From: Ruegeria atlantica | GTDB taxonomy: Bacteria; Pseudomonadota; Alphaproteobacteria; Rhodobacterales; Rhodobacteraceae | Direction of reading: 5' to 3' | Length of the DNA: 64,000 bases | Assembly: GCF_001458195.1 (NCBI RefSeq) | Contig: NZ_CYPU01000071.1 | Location: forward strand, 186,001-250,000 | Part shown: positions 27,637 to 36,546 of the stretch, one piece after another | How positions within the stretch are numbered: position 1 is the stretch's first letter | How the letters are laid out: each line of letters starts with the position of its first letter | Notes under the pieces: model-generated | What the model was told of the DNA's origin: nothing | What the model saw: the letters and a program-made list of their open reading frames with translations, nothing else | The model's database searches: none | Made by a program: the position numbers and the translations under genes

Positions 27637-29193
27637 ATGACATTTTTTCGTGTGGCAGTGGCCACACTGATTTCGGTGACTCTGGCGTCATATGTGCACG
27701 CACAGGATATCACGCTGACCTCGCAAGACGGCAAGGTCGAGGTCACAGGCAATCTTCTGAGCTTTGATGGCGAGTTCTATCGCGTGGATACGCAGTTCGG
27801 TGAGCTGACAGTGGATGGGTCGGGTGTTACCTGCGAAGGACCCGCCTGCCCCAACCTTACGGATTTCGTGGCCGAGGTTCGGTTCTCTGGTTCCTCCGTC
27901 ATGGCGGAAAAGGTACTGCCGGCCCTGATCGTTGGTTTCGCCCAGCAAGAGGGGATGTCGGCGACGCCGCAGCGTTTGGATTCGGGCGCATTCACCTATG
28001 AGCTTCACCAGACCGGGCGCGATGCTCCTTTGGGCCGGTTCTATTTCGCCCCCAACAACACAGGTAGCGGCTTTGCGGATCTGATCGCCGATGAGACCGA
28101 TATCGTCATGGCACTGCGTGAAATTCGCCCATCGGAACAGGAGGCTGCGCAGACCGCTGGTCTGGGTGATCTGGCAGATGCAAGGCGTTCCCGGGTCATC
28201 GCGCTGGACGCGCTGGTCCCAATTGTGGCCCGGGAAAACCCGGCGCGGCAAATTTCGCCCGCGGAACTGATGAGCGTGTTTTCCGGCGAGATCCAAAACT
28301 GGTCTGAATTAGGAGGACCCGATGCGCCCGTTTCCCTGCACTTACCAGACGCCGGTTCAGGTTTGGCGCAAGGGGTTGAGGATCGGTTGCTGGCCCCCGC
28401 TCAATCCACGCTGGCCGAGGGAATCGTCCGTCACACCCGTAGCAGCGATCTGGTTCGCGCTGTTGCTGATGACCCTTTTGCCATCGGTATCGCCAGCCAT
28501 GCCGAGGTCGGGCCTGCCCGGGGCCTGCCTTTGACCGGCGGTTGCGGTCACGCGCTGACCGCCACGCGGCAATCCATCAAGACCGAAGACTATCCGCTGA
28601 CATCGCCGATGTTCCTGTATCTGCCGGAAATCCGCCTGCCCCGCATCGCACGGCAATTCCTGGCCTATTCGCAAAGCGCCGAGGCACAGATGGCGATCCG
28701 CGATGCCGGATTTGTGGATCAAGAACCCGAAACCATGCGGATCGGGTTGCAAGGGGATCGTCTGGCCAACGCAGTGGTTTCAGGTGGTGCCGAGGTCGGG
28801 TTGGAAGAGTTGCAGCGCATGATCGACACGCTGCGCCCGCAATCGCGCCTGTCGCTGTCGTTCCGGTTCGAGGCAGGTTCCTCAAGACCCGATGCGCAGT
28901 CACGCTCAAACATCCGGCAATTGGCCCATGCCCTTGAAACCGGAGCCATCGACGCGCGCAAACTGACCTTTGTCGGTTTCAGTGATGGTGACGGCGCGGC
29001 CTCATCCAATGCCAGAATCGCATTGCTGCGGGCAAAAACCGTGCGCAACGCGGTGCTATCGGCGGTAGAAACAGCCATTCCGGATAGCGTCGAGATCGCC
29101 GTGGACGCATTTGGCGAGGCGATGCCGATGGCCTGTGATGACACGGACTGGGGTCGCAAAGTCAATCGTAGGGTCGAGGTCTGGGTTCAGTAA
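27637..29193 (+). CDS. Periplasmic PstS-like binding protein fused to an OmpA peptidoglycan-binding domain
   Basis: A 518-residue exported protein. Signal peptide at residues 1-22 (ATLISVTLASYVHAQ). Residues about 85-370 form a phosphate-binding-protein-like domain (FSGSSVMAEKVLPALIVGF, DIVMALREIRPSEQE, NPARQISPAELMSVFSGEIQ with NWSELGG). Residues about 400-518 form an OmpA-type domain (LSLSFRFEAGSSRPDAQSRS, LTFVGFSDGDGAASSNARIA, CDDTDWGRKVNRRVEVWVQ). The fusion would tether a ligand-binding module to the cell wall. It lies downstream of the exported protein at 26686. Phosphate as ligand is not certain. Confidence 0.85.
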   Translation: MTFFRVAVATLISVTLASYVHAQDITLTSQDGKVEVTGNLLSFDGEFYRVDTQFGELTVDGSGVTCEGPACPNLTDFVAEVRFSGSSVMAEKVLPALIVGFAQQEGMSATPQRLDSGAFTYELHQTGRDAPLGRFYFAPNNTGSGFADLIADETDIVMALREIRPSEQEAAQTAGLGDLADARRSRVIALDALVPIVARENPARQISPAELMSVFSGEIQNWSELGGPDAPVSLHLPDAGSGLAQGVEDRLLAPAQSTLAEGIVRHTRSSDLVRAVADDPFAIGIASHAEVGPARGLPLTGGCGHALTATRQSIKTEDYPLTSPMFLYLPEIRLPRIARQFLAYSQSAEAQMAIRDAGFVDQEPETMRIGLQGDRLANAVVSGGAEVGLEELQRMIDTLRPQSRLSLSFRFEAGSSRPDAQSRSNIRQLAHALETGAIDARKLTFVGFSDGDGAASSNARIALLRAKTVRNAVLSAVETAIPDSVEIAVDAFGEAMPMACDDTDWGRKVNRRVEVWVQ

Positions 29194-29196
29194 CCC

Positions 29197-29952
29197 TTAC
29201 AAATAGCCCTCGGACCGAAAGCTCAACTCATTCGATTTGCCAATAATCAGATGGTCATGCAGCGTCAGGCCCAGCGCGACGCAGGCATCCTGAATTCGGT
29301 TGGTCATATCGATATCCGATTGCGAAGGTGTCGGATCGCCCGATGGGTGATTGTGTACCAAGATTAGCGCCGAGGCATTCAGCTCCAGCGCGCGTTTGGC
29401 TACCTCACGCGGATAGACGGGAACGTGGTCGATAGTGCCTTTGGCCTGTTCTTCATCCGCGATAAGTACGTTCTTGCGGTCAAGGTAGAACACGCGAAAC
29501 TGCTCAGTCTCGCGATGCGCCATCGTCGTATGGCAATAATCCAGCAGCGCGTCCCAGCCTGATACGACGTGCCGTTGCATGACCCGCGCGCGGGTCATCC
29601 GATGGGCACACGCTTCAAGGATTTTCAGGTCGGTGATCACCGTATCGCCTACGCCTTTGATTTGCCGCAGCCGTTCTTCGGGTGCGGTCAGCACGCGGTT
29701 AAAGTCGCCAAACGTATCCATCAGCGCACGGGCCAGGGGTTTGACATCCTGCCGGGGGATTGAGCGGAACAGGGCAAGTTCCAACAATTCGTAATCCGGC
29801 ATTGCCGCCGACCCACCAGACATGAACCGTTCGCGCAATCGTTTGCGGTGATCTTTGATATACGACGGCAAGCGACCAGACTGCAGCGGTTGCACCGGGG
29901 CTTCGTCGGTTTCAAACAGCATCGGGGCTTCGGCAAAGGCGTCCTGAGTCAT
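29197..29952 (-). CDS. radC: RadC family JAB-domain protein
   Basis: A 251-residue protein with an N-terminal helix-hairpin-helix region (residues 35-110, including LLELALFRSIPRQDVKPLAR and LRQIKGVGDTVITDL) and a C-terminal MPN+/JAB metalloprotease fold with the zinc signature HNHPSGDPTPSQSDID. RadC was named for DNA repair, but the biochemical role is unsettled. Its stop is three bases from that of the PBP-OmpA gene on the other strand. It is the only member of its transcript visible here. Confidence 0.93.
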   Translation of the reverse strand: MTQDAFAEAPMLFETDEAPVQPLQSGRLPSYIKDHRKRLRERFMSGGSAAMPDYELLELALFRSIPRQDVKPLARALMDTFGDFNRVLTAPEERLRQIKGVGDTVITDLKILEACAHRMTRARVMQRHVVSGWDALLDYCHTTMAHRETEQFRVFYLDRKNVLIADEEQAKGTIDHVPVYPREVAKRALELNASALILVHNHPSGDPTPSQSDIDMTNRIQDACVALGLTLHDHLIIGKSNELSFRSEGYL

Positions 29953-29987
29953 TGGACCACCGTGCCGCAGAATCGGTTTCTGAATGG

Positions 29988-30722
29988 TTAACGCATCTCA
30001 CCCGCAATGCCTGCAGTTGCCCGTCGGACAACCATGTCCAACAGGATCGAAAACACCCCCAGAGTCAGCATTGCAGCAAACATCAAATCGGTTTTGGCCC
30101 GCCCATTGGCTAGCAGCATTAGGTACCCCAATCCTTGCGACGACCCGACCCATTCGCCGATCACCGCTCCGATCGGGGCATAGACGGCCGCCAGCCGCAT
30201 GCCCGAAGCCAATGAGGGCAAAGCTGCGGGGATACGAATGTGCCACAACATGGCGCGCCGGCTGGCCTGCATCGTCCGCGCCAGATCAAGGTATCCGGGC
30301 GGCGTGCGCATCAACCCGTCAAAAAAGGAAGAGGTGATCGGGAAATAGATGATCAGCACCGCCATCGCGACCTTGGACCACAGACCATAGCCCAGCCAAA
30401 GCGTCAGCAACGGCGCCAGCGCGAAGACCGGCAACGCCTGCGTGAACACCAGCATCGGCTGCACCAGCACCCGCGCGGCGCGGGAATTCGCCAGTTGCAG
30501 CGCGGTAACGACCCCCAATACCGTCCCGCAGGCCAGGCCGATTATGACCTCAACGGCCGTGACCCATGTGTGTTCAGCAATGATCCAGCGGTTTTGCCAC
30601 CAGGTCTCAGCCACCAAAGCGGGGCCCGGAAGGATGAATTTCGGAAGGCCGGTTGCCGAGACGATTGCCTGCCAGATTGCCAACGCGAACAGAGTGGCGG
30701 CAAGGCCCGACAGCAGTTTCAT
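29988..30722 (-). CDS. thiX: ABC transporter permease for a thiamin pyrimidine precursor (ThiX-like)
   Basis: A 244-residue permease of the nitrate/sulfonate/taurine type with six or so helices. The coupling loop reads ARTMQASRRAMLWHIRIPAALPSL, followed by LASGMRLAAVYAPIGAVIGEW. The ATG overlaps the stop of the ATPase gene by four bases (ATGA). As the last gene of the TPP-riboswitch operon, with tenA and a THI5-like binding protein, it fits the ThiXYZ system that imports formylaminopyrimidine or HMP. Confidence 0.88.
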   Translation of the reverse strand: MKLLSGLAATLFALAIWQAIVSATGLPKFILPGPALVAETWWQNRWIIAEHTWVTAVEVIIGLACGTVLGVVTALQLANSRAARVLVQPMLVFTQALPVFALAPLLTLWLGYGLWSKVAMAVLIIYFPITSSFFDGLMRTPPGYLDLARTMQASRRAMLWHIRIPAALPSLASGMRLAAVYAPIGAVIGEWVGSSQGLGYLMLLANGRAKTDLMFAAMLTLGVFSILLDMVVRRATAGIAGEMR

Positions 30723-31447
30723 GCCGCCTCCTCCCGCAACAGCCGCAGTAGCGCGCCTTGCGTTTCCAGCGTTTCCAGGTCGTCCACCTTGCGCGGGGCC
30801 GTTGCATGTGGGGGCTGGCAGGGCGTTATGCCGTTCTGCGTCATGACCACGATGGATTGACCCAACCGCGCAGCCTCGCCCGGATCATGGGTGACCAGCA
30901 GAACGGTTCGGTCCTGTAACGCTTCGGCCGCAAGGTCCTGCATATCCGCGCGGGTGCGGGCGTCCAGGGCCGAGAACGGCTCGTCCAGTAGAACGATGGG
31001 CCGATCTTCCATCAACGTGCGGGCCAAGGCCACGCGTTGACGTTGCCCACCAGAGAGTTCGCCGGGCTTCTTTGCCATATGATCCTGCAGGCGCATCCGT
31101 TCGATCAGCTGATCACAGCGGCGCAAATCTGGCTTTTCTCCACGCAACCGCGCACCCAGCAGGACGTTCTGCGCCACAGTCGCCCGAGGCAGCAGCAGAT
31201 CGTCCTGCGCCATGTAGGCTACCCGCTCCCGCACAGATTGCCCGTCACTGGCGCGGATCTGTCCAGTGAACTCTGCGCCAGTGTCCAAGCCAGCAATCAG
31301 GCGCAGAATGGTGGTTTTGCCGACCCCCGATCCACCCAGCAGACACGTCCACCGCCCTGCTGCAAGCGTCAGGGTCAACGGCGCGAACAACAACGCGTCG
31401 CCAATCGCAGCCGAACCACGGACGGTCAGATCGGGGGCTGGGGTCAT
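30719..31447 (-). CDS. thiZ: ABC transporter ATP-binding protein (ThiZ-like)
   Basis: A 242-residue ATPase with Walker A GGSGVGKTTILRLIAG, Q-loop YMAQDDLLLP, signature LSGGQRQRVALARTLM, Walker B PIVLLDEPFSALD and the switch VTHDPGEA. ATG 31447 overlaps the tenA stop by four bases (ATGA); the frame open up to 31522 lies within tenA. Energises the ThiX permease and ThiY binding protein. Confidence 0.9.
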   Translation of the reverse strand: MTPAPDLTVRGSAAIGDALLFAPLTLTLAAGRWTCLLGGSGVGKTTILRLIAGLDTGAEFTGQIRASDGQSVRERVAYMAQDDLLLPRATVAQNVLLGARLRGEKPDLRRCDQLIERMRLQDHMAKKPGELSGGQRQRVALARTLMEDRPIVLLDEPFSALDARTRADMQDLAAEALQDRTVLLVTHDPGEAARLGQSIVVMTQNGITPCQPPHATAPRKVDDLETLETQGALLRLLREEAA

Positions 31448-32118
31448 GGGGTCAGGCCCATTTGCCAGAAATTGACCTCTAACTCGGTCGCGGTACGGAA
31501 GGTGTGGCACAGACGAGTCCAACGCGGGGATGCTTCGAAATTCTCACCAATACGCCCCGTTAGAGCCATGTCCAACAATTCACCAACCGCCACGCAGGCA
31601 TCTTGGTAGTCATCGCTGGCATAGGCGGCAATCCAATCGCGATAGGTGTCAGACGTCGCCTCGGCCGCCAGTCTTGTGCCAATCTCACCGTACCCCATCA
31701 CACAAGGCGCAAGCGCCACCAGCAGGTCCAGCAAATCGCCACTGAAACCGGCCTCAAGCACGAACCGCGTATAGGCGAGGTTCTCGGCACGTTCCGGCGT
31801 GACAAACAACTGGTCCTGCGAGATGCCTTCGGCCTCGCAGATCCCGATATGCAGCTTCATCTCTTCGCTGATCAGCCCATTCACGGTGCGCGAGGCAGCC
31901 AACATTTCCGCATGTGTTTCCGATTTCACGACTGCCAGCGCCCAGGCGCGCGAGAAATGAATCAGGAACACATAATCTTGCCGCAAATAATGCAGAAACG
32001 CCGCACGCGGCAGAGTTCCGTCCTTCATCCCTTCGACAAAGGCATGACGGGTGTAATCCCGCCATGGCCCCTGCACCGCATCGCGCATAAGCGCAAATGC
32101 TTTGCCATAGTCGCTCAT
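31444..32118 (-). CDS. tenA: Aminopyrimidine aminohydrolase / thiaminase II TenA
   Basis: A 224-residue TenA that releases HMP from aminomethyl-pyrimidine breakdown products of thiamin. The catalytic Cys lies in ALAPCVMGYGEIG (about residue 137), and the C-terminal catalytic Glu in the helix TATELEVNFWQMGL. The N-terminal helix FVEGMKDGTLPRAAFLHYLR with QDYVFLIHFSRA is typical. It overlaps by ATGA both the upstream thiY and the downstream thiZ gene. The neighbourhood (THI5-like binding protein plus ABC genes) matches the salvage system for degraded thiamin. Confidence 0.95.
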   Translation of the reverse strand: MSDYGKAFALMRDAVQGPWRDYTRHAFVEGMKDGTLPRAAFLHYLRQDYVFLIHFSRAWALAVVKSETHAEMLAASRTVNGLISEEMKLHIGICEAEGISQDQLFVTPERAENLAYTRFVLEAGFSGDLLDLLVALAPCVMGYGEIGTRLAAEATSDTYRDWIAAYASDDYQDACVAVGELLDMALTGRIGENFEASPRWTRLCHTFRTATELEVNFWQMGLTP

Positions 32119-33050
32119 TGCACGGTCACATCTACTGAGATGTCGCTGACTGGATTGATGCTGTCGATCATCCCGCTGTCTTTCAGGAACGCCTCGAAAC
32201 GGGCATAGCGACCTGCATCAAACCCCGCCGGGCGCAGCGCGAAACGGGGCAGTGTATCCACCCATGCACGCGCGTTCAGCTCATCCTGCAATTCGGGTGA
32301 GGTAGCCGCGAAGATTTCCCAGCTTTTTTCCGGGTTGTTGACGATGAACTGGGTCGCCTTTTCGGTCGCCGAAAGGAAACGGGCGACCTTGTCTGCATCC
32401 ATCGTGTTGGGGTTGGCGACATAGATCAACTCATCATAAGACGGCACGCCTTCTTCCTCGATGTAGAAACAGCGGCCCGCGACGCCTTCGATATCCATCT
32501 GGTTCAGTTCAAAGTTCCGGAAGGCCCCGATCACCGCATCCACCTGCCCCGTCATCAGCGGTGGCGACAGCGAGAAGTTGACGTTGACCATCTCAATATC
32601 ATCCAGCGCGACATCATGGGCGTTCAGCATGGCGCCCAGCACGGCCTCTTCCACGCCCGCGACCGAGAAGCCGATTTTTTTGCCCTTCAGATCGGCGAGC
32701 GTTTTGATCAGACCGTCCTGTAGCACCAGCAGGCAGTTCAACGGCGTAGCGACCAAGGTGCCGACGCGCTTCAGCGGCAGGCCCTCATGGATTTGCAGGT
32801 GAAGTTGCGGCTGGTAGGAGACCGCCAGATCAGCTTGCCCGGCGGCAACCAAACGCGGAGGGGCCGATGGATCCGCGGGTGGCACAATCTCAATCTTCAG
32901 CCCCTCGTCGGCAAAGTATCCGTTCTCTTGCGCCACGATGATGGGCCCGTGGTCGGGGTTAACGAACCAATCCAGCAGAACGGTCATCTTGTCTTCGGCC
33001 CAGGCCGGCGCGGCGGCCAGCAGGGCAATTGCTGTCATCAGCTTTTTCAT
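32115..33050 (-). CDS. thiY: ABC transporter substrate-binding protein for a pyrimidine precursor (ThiY, NMT1/THI5-like)
   Basis: A 311-residue periplasmic protein with a signal peptide (MKKLMTAIALLAAAPAWAED). The mature part has VLLDWFVNPDHGPIIVAQEN, EIVPPADPSAPPRLVAAGQA and VGTLVATPLNCLLVLQ, the NMT1/THI5-like pattern of formylaminopyrimidine-binding proteins. ATG 33050 is the start; the frame open to 33167 lies inside the ThiF gene. It overlaps tenA by ATGA. Confidence 0.92.
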   Translation of the reverse strand: MKKLMTAIALLAAAPAWAEDKMTVLLDWFVNPDHGPIIVAQENGYFADEGLKIEIVPPADPSAPPRLVAAGQADLAVSYQPQLHLQIHEGLPLKRVGTLVATPLNCLLVLQDGLIKTLADLKGKKIGFSVAGVEEAVLGAMLNAHDVALDDIEMVNVNFSLSPPLMTGQVDAVIGAFRNFELNQMDIEGVAGRCFYIEEEGVPSYDELIYVANPNTMDADKVARFLSATEKATQFIVNNPEKSWEIFAATSPELQDELNARAWVDTLPRFALRPAGFDAGRYARFEAFLKDSGMIDSINPVSDISVDVTVQ

Positions 33051-33070
33051 ATCTCGCGTATCCTTTTCAT

Positions 33071-34033
33071 TCACGAGGTTGAGGCCGCGACGAGAACGAT
33101 CTCGCCCGGCCAATCCGGTTGCAATTTTTCGGCGGCACGCCACGCACGCAGGCCGGTGGAACAGCAAAATGCCAGTCTTTTGCTTTTGTTAGGCTCTATT
33201 CTTACCAATTCAGTAGGCCCGCGGAGCGCTTTAGGATGAATGGGTTCAGGGGCCTCATCCGGGCTTCGCAACTCGATGATCAGATCATCCGTGGTCAGTT
33301 GGCAGACCGACACAAACGGGAAGTGATGGCTGGGCTCGGGCGCATCGTCAAAGCGGAACGTGCTGCTTCGCATCGTGCGGACATCGAACTGAATCATCTG
33401 CCCGAGTGGCGAAGGGTCCAGCCCGAGAATAACGCTCAGCGCCATTTGCGCTTGCATCGCGCCAATCATTCCGACGACCGGGCCCAACACTCCCGAGGTG
33501 GCACAGCTTTCACCGCTGCCCGGCGCGTCGGGAAAAACCGCCCGCAAAGATGGGGCACCGCCGCAGAAACCGCCGACATAACCCGACAACCCCAGGACCG
33601 AGGCGCTTATCAACGGTTTGCCAAGCGCGCGACACGTGTCCGACAACGAATAGCTTGCAGCATAACTGTCTGCGCAATCTAGAATGACGTCGGCTTGTGA
33701 GACAAAACGTTGCGAATTTAAGCTAGTTAGAGCCTGATTATTCGTGGAGATCGTAATTTCAGAGTTTATGTCCTGACACCGCTTAGCCGCGACTTCGGCT
33801 TTGGGGCGGCCACAGTCCCCTTCAGCAAACAAGGTCTGGCGATGAAGGTTCGACAGGGCGACTTCATCGGAATCCATGATGGTCAAATTTCCGACCCCTG
33901 CACCAGCCAGCAGAGGCAAAACCGGTGCTGCCAGGCCCCCGGCCCCCACCACAAGAACCCGCGCGCCGGACAGGCGGGCCTGTCCACGGGCGCCGACCTC
34001 CGGCAAGATCATCTGACGGGCGTAGCGGCTCAT
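33071..34033 (-). CDS. thiF: ThiF/MoeB-type adenylyltransferase with C-terminal rhodanese-like segment
   Basis: A 320-residue E1-like enzyme that adenylates the C-terminal Gly-Gly of ThiS, the first step of sulfur loading for thiazole synthesis. The ATP-binding motif is VLVVGAGGLAAPVLPLLAGA, then DEVALSNLHRQTLF, the second-Asp region DVILDCADSY, and the GVLGPVVGMIGAMQAQ segment with Cys177 just before it. The Cys-x-x-Cys zinc pairs of MoeB are absent. Residues 247-316 resemble a short rhodanese domain with an active-site-like loop FCCSTGLRA, suggesting a built-in persulfide carrier. ATG 34033 overlaps the thiE stop (ATGA); the longer frame to 34201 lies in thiE. Confidence 0.88.
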   Translation of the reverse strand: MSRYARQMILPEVGARGQARLSGARVLVVGAGGLAAPVLPLLAGAGVGNLTIMDSDEVALSNLHRQTLFAEGDCGRPKAEVAAKRCQDINSEITISTNNQALTSLNSQRFVSQADVILDCADSYAASYSLSDTCRALGKPLISASVLGLSGYVGGFCGGAPSLRAVFPDAPGSGESCATSGVLGPVVGMIGAMQAQMALSVILGLDPSPLGQMIQFDVRTMRSSTFRFDDAPEPSHHFPFVSVCQLTTDDLIIELRSPDEAPEPIHPKALRGPTELVRIEPNKSKRLAFCCSTGLRAWRAAEKLQPDWPGEIVLVAASTS

Positions 34034-34626
34034 CTGGTGGCCTCGATCCACGCACGTACGCGGGCTTCGGGGTCTGCATTCAAGGTGATGTCTGTCACGA
34101 CTGAGACAATGTCCGCCCCGGCCTGCAACACGCCCGGCGCGCGCTCGACGCTCATCCCGCCAATACCGACCAAAGGGACTTCCCCCACGCGCGCTTTCCA
34201 TTCAGTGACACGCGGCAGGCCTTGTTGTTCCCATTTCATCTTTTTCAGGATCGTTGGGTAGACGGGACCAAGCGCGACATAATCGGGGGTCATGGCCAGA
34301 ACACGCTCAAGCTCGTCATCGTCATGGGTCGAGACACCCAGTTTCAGCCCTGCGCGTCGGATCGCCTTCAGATCTGCGTCATCCAGATCCTCTTGTCCCA
34401 AATGAATCCAGTCGCAGCCTGCGTCGATGGCAACCCGCCAATAGTCATTCACCACCAGAACAGCCCCATGCGCACGGCACAGATCCCGCGAAACCGCGAT
34501 CTGTTCGCGTACCACCGTGTCCGGTTGATCCTTGATCCGCAACTGCACCAGCTTCACGCCCAGAGGCAGCATCCGGCGCAGCCAGTCGAAATGGTCGAAG
34601 ATTGGATAAAACCGGTCGAGGGTCAT
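34030..34626 (-). CDS. thiE: Thiamine phosphate synthase ThiE
   Basis: Joins HMP-pyrophosphate and thiazole phosphate to thiamin phosphate. A TIM-barrel protein of 198 residues with LVQLRIKDQ (phosphate/Lys), [20 protein letters not shown] with [18 protein letters not shown] and [23 protein letters not shown] 34626 overlaps the thiG stop by ATGA, and its own stop overlaps thiF. Located between thiG and thiF. Confidence 0.96.
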   Translation of the reverse strand: MTLDRFYPIFDHFDWLRRMLPLGVKLVQLRIKDQPDTVVREQIAVSRDLCRAHGAVLVVNDYWRVAIDAGCDWIHLGQEDLDDADLKAIRRAGLKLGVSTHDDDELERVLAMTPDYVALGPVYPTILKKMKWEQQGLPRVTEWKARVGEVPLVGIGGMSVERAPGVLQAGADIVSVVTDITLNADPEARVRAWIEATR

Positions 34627-35387
34627 GACAAAAACGCCTTTCCAATAACGGGGGTCGAGGGTTCGGCCATATCGCGCGCTTCGATCGGGTCGGCCTGATA
34701 GGCCAATCGCCCGGCCTCGATGGCCAGCTTCATCGCCTTGGCCATTGCGGCGGGATCGCCGGCCCGTGCCACCGCGGTGTTCAGCAGAACGGCATCATAC
34801 CCAAGCTCCATCGCATGTGCGGCGTGGCTGGGCAGGCCGATACCAGCGTCAATCACCAGTGGTATTTCGGGAAACTCAGCGCGCATTGCGCGCAGGGCGT
34901 ATTCGTTGTTCAGACCGCGGCCCGAACCAATCGGGGCCCCCCAAGGCATCAGAACTTCACACCCTGCCGCCAAAAGGCGCTCACCCACGATCAGGTCGTC
35001 CGTGGTGTACGGAAAAACCTCGAACCCGTCTTCGCTCAGAACGCGCGCGGCCTCGACCAGTTGGAACACGTCGGGCTGCAGGCTGTCGGTATGCCCGATC
35101 AGTTCCAGCTTGATCCATTTGGTGTCAAACACCTCTCGCGCCATATGAGCGGTGGTCACAGCCTCTTTCACCGTATGGCAACCTGCTGTGTTGGGCAGGA
35201 CAAGAACGCTCAGATCGCGGACCATCTGCCAGAAGGTTTGTCCTGCGCCTGCTTCGCGTCGCAAAGATACGGTGGCCACCCCGGCCCCGCTGTCCCGAAA
35301 TGCCTGTTCCAAGATTGCGGGGCTTGGATATTGCGCTGTGCCCAGCATCAACGGGTTCGGCAGTGATGTGCCGTAGCAGGCCTTCAT
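34623..35387 (-). CDS. thiG: Thiazole synthase ThiG
   Basis: Builds the thiazole phosphate from 1-deoxyxylulose 5-phosphate, dehydroglycine and ThiS thiocarboxylate. The 254-residue protein has [20 protein letters not shown] (with the Schiff-base Lys), [35 protein letters not shown] and [19 protein letters not shown]. It begins three bases after the thiS stop, so ThiS and ThiG are made together. Confidence 0.97.
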   Translation of the reverse strand: MKACYGTSLPNPLMLGTAQYPSPAILEQAFRDSGAGVATVSLRREAGAGQTFWQMVRDLSVLVLPNTAGCHTVKEAVTTAHMAREVFDTKWIKLELIGHTDSLQPDVFQLVEAARVLSEDGFEVFPYTTDDLIVGERLLAAGCEVLMPWGAPIGSGRGLNNEYALRAMRAEFPEIPLVIDAGIGLPSHAAHAMELGYDAVLLNTAVARAGDPAAMAKAMKLAIEAGRLAYQADPIEARDMAEPSTPVIGKAFLS

Positions 35388-35390
35388 CGC

Positions 35391-35585
35391 TCAGCCCCCC
35401 TGCATCGGGGCGACGACTTCGATCCGATCGCCGTCCTTGATTTTGCGAGCTTTGCGCAGGCTTGAGGGCACAAAACCCTCGTTCACAGCCGTCGCCACCC
35501 GGCCCGAAAACCCACATTCCTGTAATAGGTCGGCAAGAGTTCCGGCCTGCACCTCGCGCATCTCGCCATTAAGTACAATCTTCAT
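35391..35585 (-). CDS. thiS: Sulfur carrier protein ThiS
   Basis: A 64-residue ubiquitin-fold protein ending in Gly-Gly (VVAPMQGG), the end that ThiF adenylates and that then carries the thiocarboxylate sulfur to ThiG. The start MKIVLNGEMREV at 35585 is the family start. The longer frame from 35777 lies in thiO and is a shadow. The gene overlaps the end of thiO by 17 bases. Confidence 0.95.
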   Translation of the reverse strand: MKIVLNGEMREVQAGTLADLLQECGFSGRVATAVNEGFVPSSLRKARKIKDGDRIEVVAPMQGG

Positions 35586-36546
35586 CAACCATCTCCGAAT
35601 GTTTGTTGTCCAACGCCAGGTCAGCCACGCCCTTTGCCAGTGCAGGGGCAAGCAGGTAGCCGTGGCGGTAGAGGCCGTTGGCGTAGATTGTCGGTCCCAG
35701 TCGCCGAATACGCGGCAGGTTGTCGGGGAAAGCGGGACGCAGATCGACGCCGATTTCCAACACTTCAGCCTCACCAAAGGCGGGGTTCAGGGCGTAGGCT
35801 GCGCTCAGCAACTCAAGCATCGAGCGTGCGGTAATTCGGCTGCTGTCCTCGGATTCGATCATTGTTGCGCCCAGCATGTAGACGCCGTCGCCGCGTGGAA
35901 CGATATACAGCGGCACGCGTGGATGAAGCAGTCGTATAGGCCGGGTCAGTGTAACGTCTGGGCACCGGATCACCAGCATCTCACCCTTTACGCCGCGCAA
36001 GTCCTGCAGGTTTTCGCGCGCGTGCAGACCTCGGCAATCAATGGCGTTGTCCAATCCCGTCGGAGCGCGCGCATGATGGAATTCAACACCGTGATCCTGA
36101 AGCTGGTGTGACAGATCCAACAAGGCTCGACGCGGGTTCAAATAGGCCTCGGCATCAAAGTAGAGACCCTTTCCGAAACGGTGAAGATAAGGCTCTAATT
36201 TGGCAATTTCGCCGGTATCAACTTCGGAAAACCCCTCAGTTCTGCGGGCGAAACAACACAGATCCGGCAGGTCCCGTGAGTTAGCAACAACCAGTGTGCC
36301 GCGCCTGTGGACCTGAGTGCGCTTGGCCCACCAGTCGATTGCCAATTGCCCCAGACGCAGGACAGGTTCCTCGGCGTTTTCATACTCGCACCAAGGTGCC
36401 AACATTCCGCCCGCCCACCAGGAGCAACCATGCGGCCCCGGTGCACCGCCGGGATCAAACACCTGAACCTTGGCCCCGCGCGCGACAAGTTCGGACGCGA
36501 CGGCCAACCCGGCCACACCTGCCCCTATGATCGACCAGACGGTCAC
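35569..36546 (-). CDS. thiO: Glycine oxidase ThiO
   Basis: An FAD enzyme that oxidises glycine to the dehydroglycine (iminoacetate) used by ThiG, replacing the radical enzyme ThiH. Dinucleotide-binding motif IIGAGVAGLAVASELVARGA at residue 6, then GGMLAPWCEYENAEEP, and the C-terminal FAD segment DLRPAFPDNLPRIRRLGPTI with YRHGYLLAPALAKGVADL. 325 residues. GTG 36546 overlaps the thiD stop (GTGA); TTG 36555 is the alternative start. Confidence 0.94.
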   Translation of the reverse strand: MTVWSIIGAGVAGLAVASELVARGAKVQVFDPGGAPGPHGCSWWAGGMLAPWCEYENAEEPVLRLGQLAIDWWAKRTQVHRRGTLVVANSRDLPDLCCFARRTEGFSEVDTGEIAKLEPYLHRFGKGLYFDAEAYLNPRRALLDLSHQLQDHGVEFHHARAPTGLDNAIDCRGLHARENLQDLRGVKGEMLVIRCPDVTLTRPIRLLHPRVPLYIVPRGDGVYMLGATMIESEDSSRITARSMLELLSAAYALNPAFGEAEVLEIGVDLRPAFPDNLPRIRRLGPTIYANGLYRHGYLLAPALAKGVADLALDNKHSEMVDEDCT

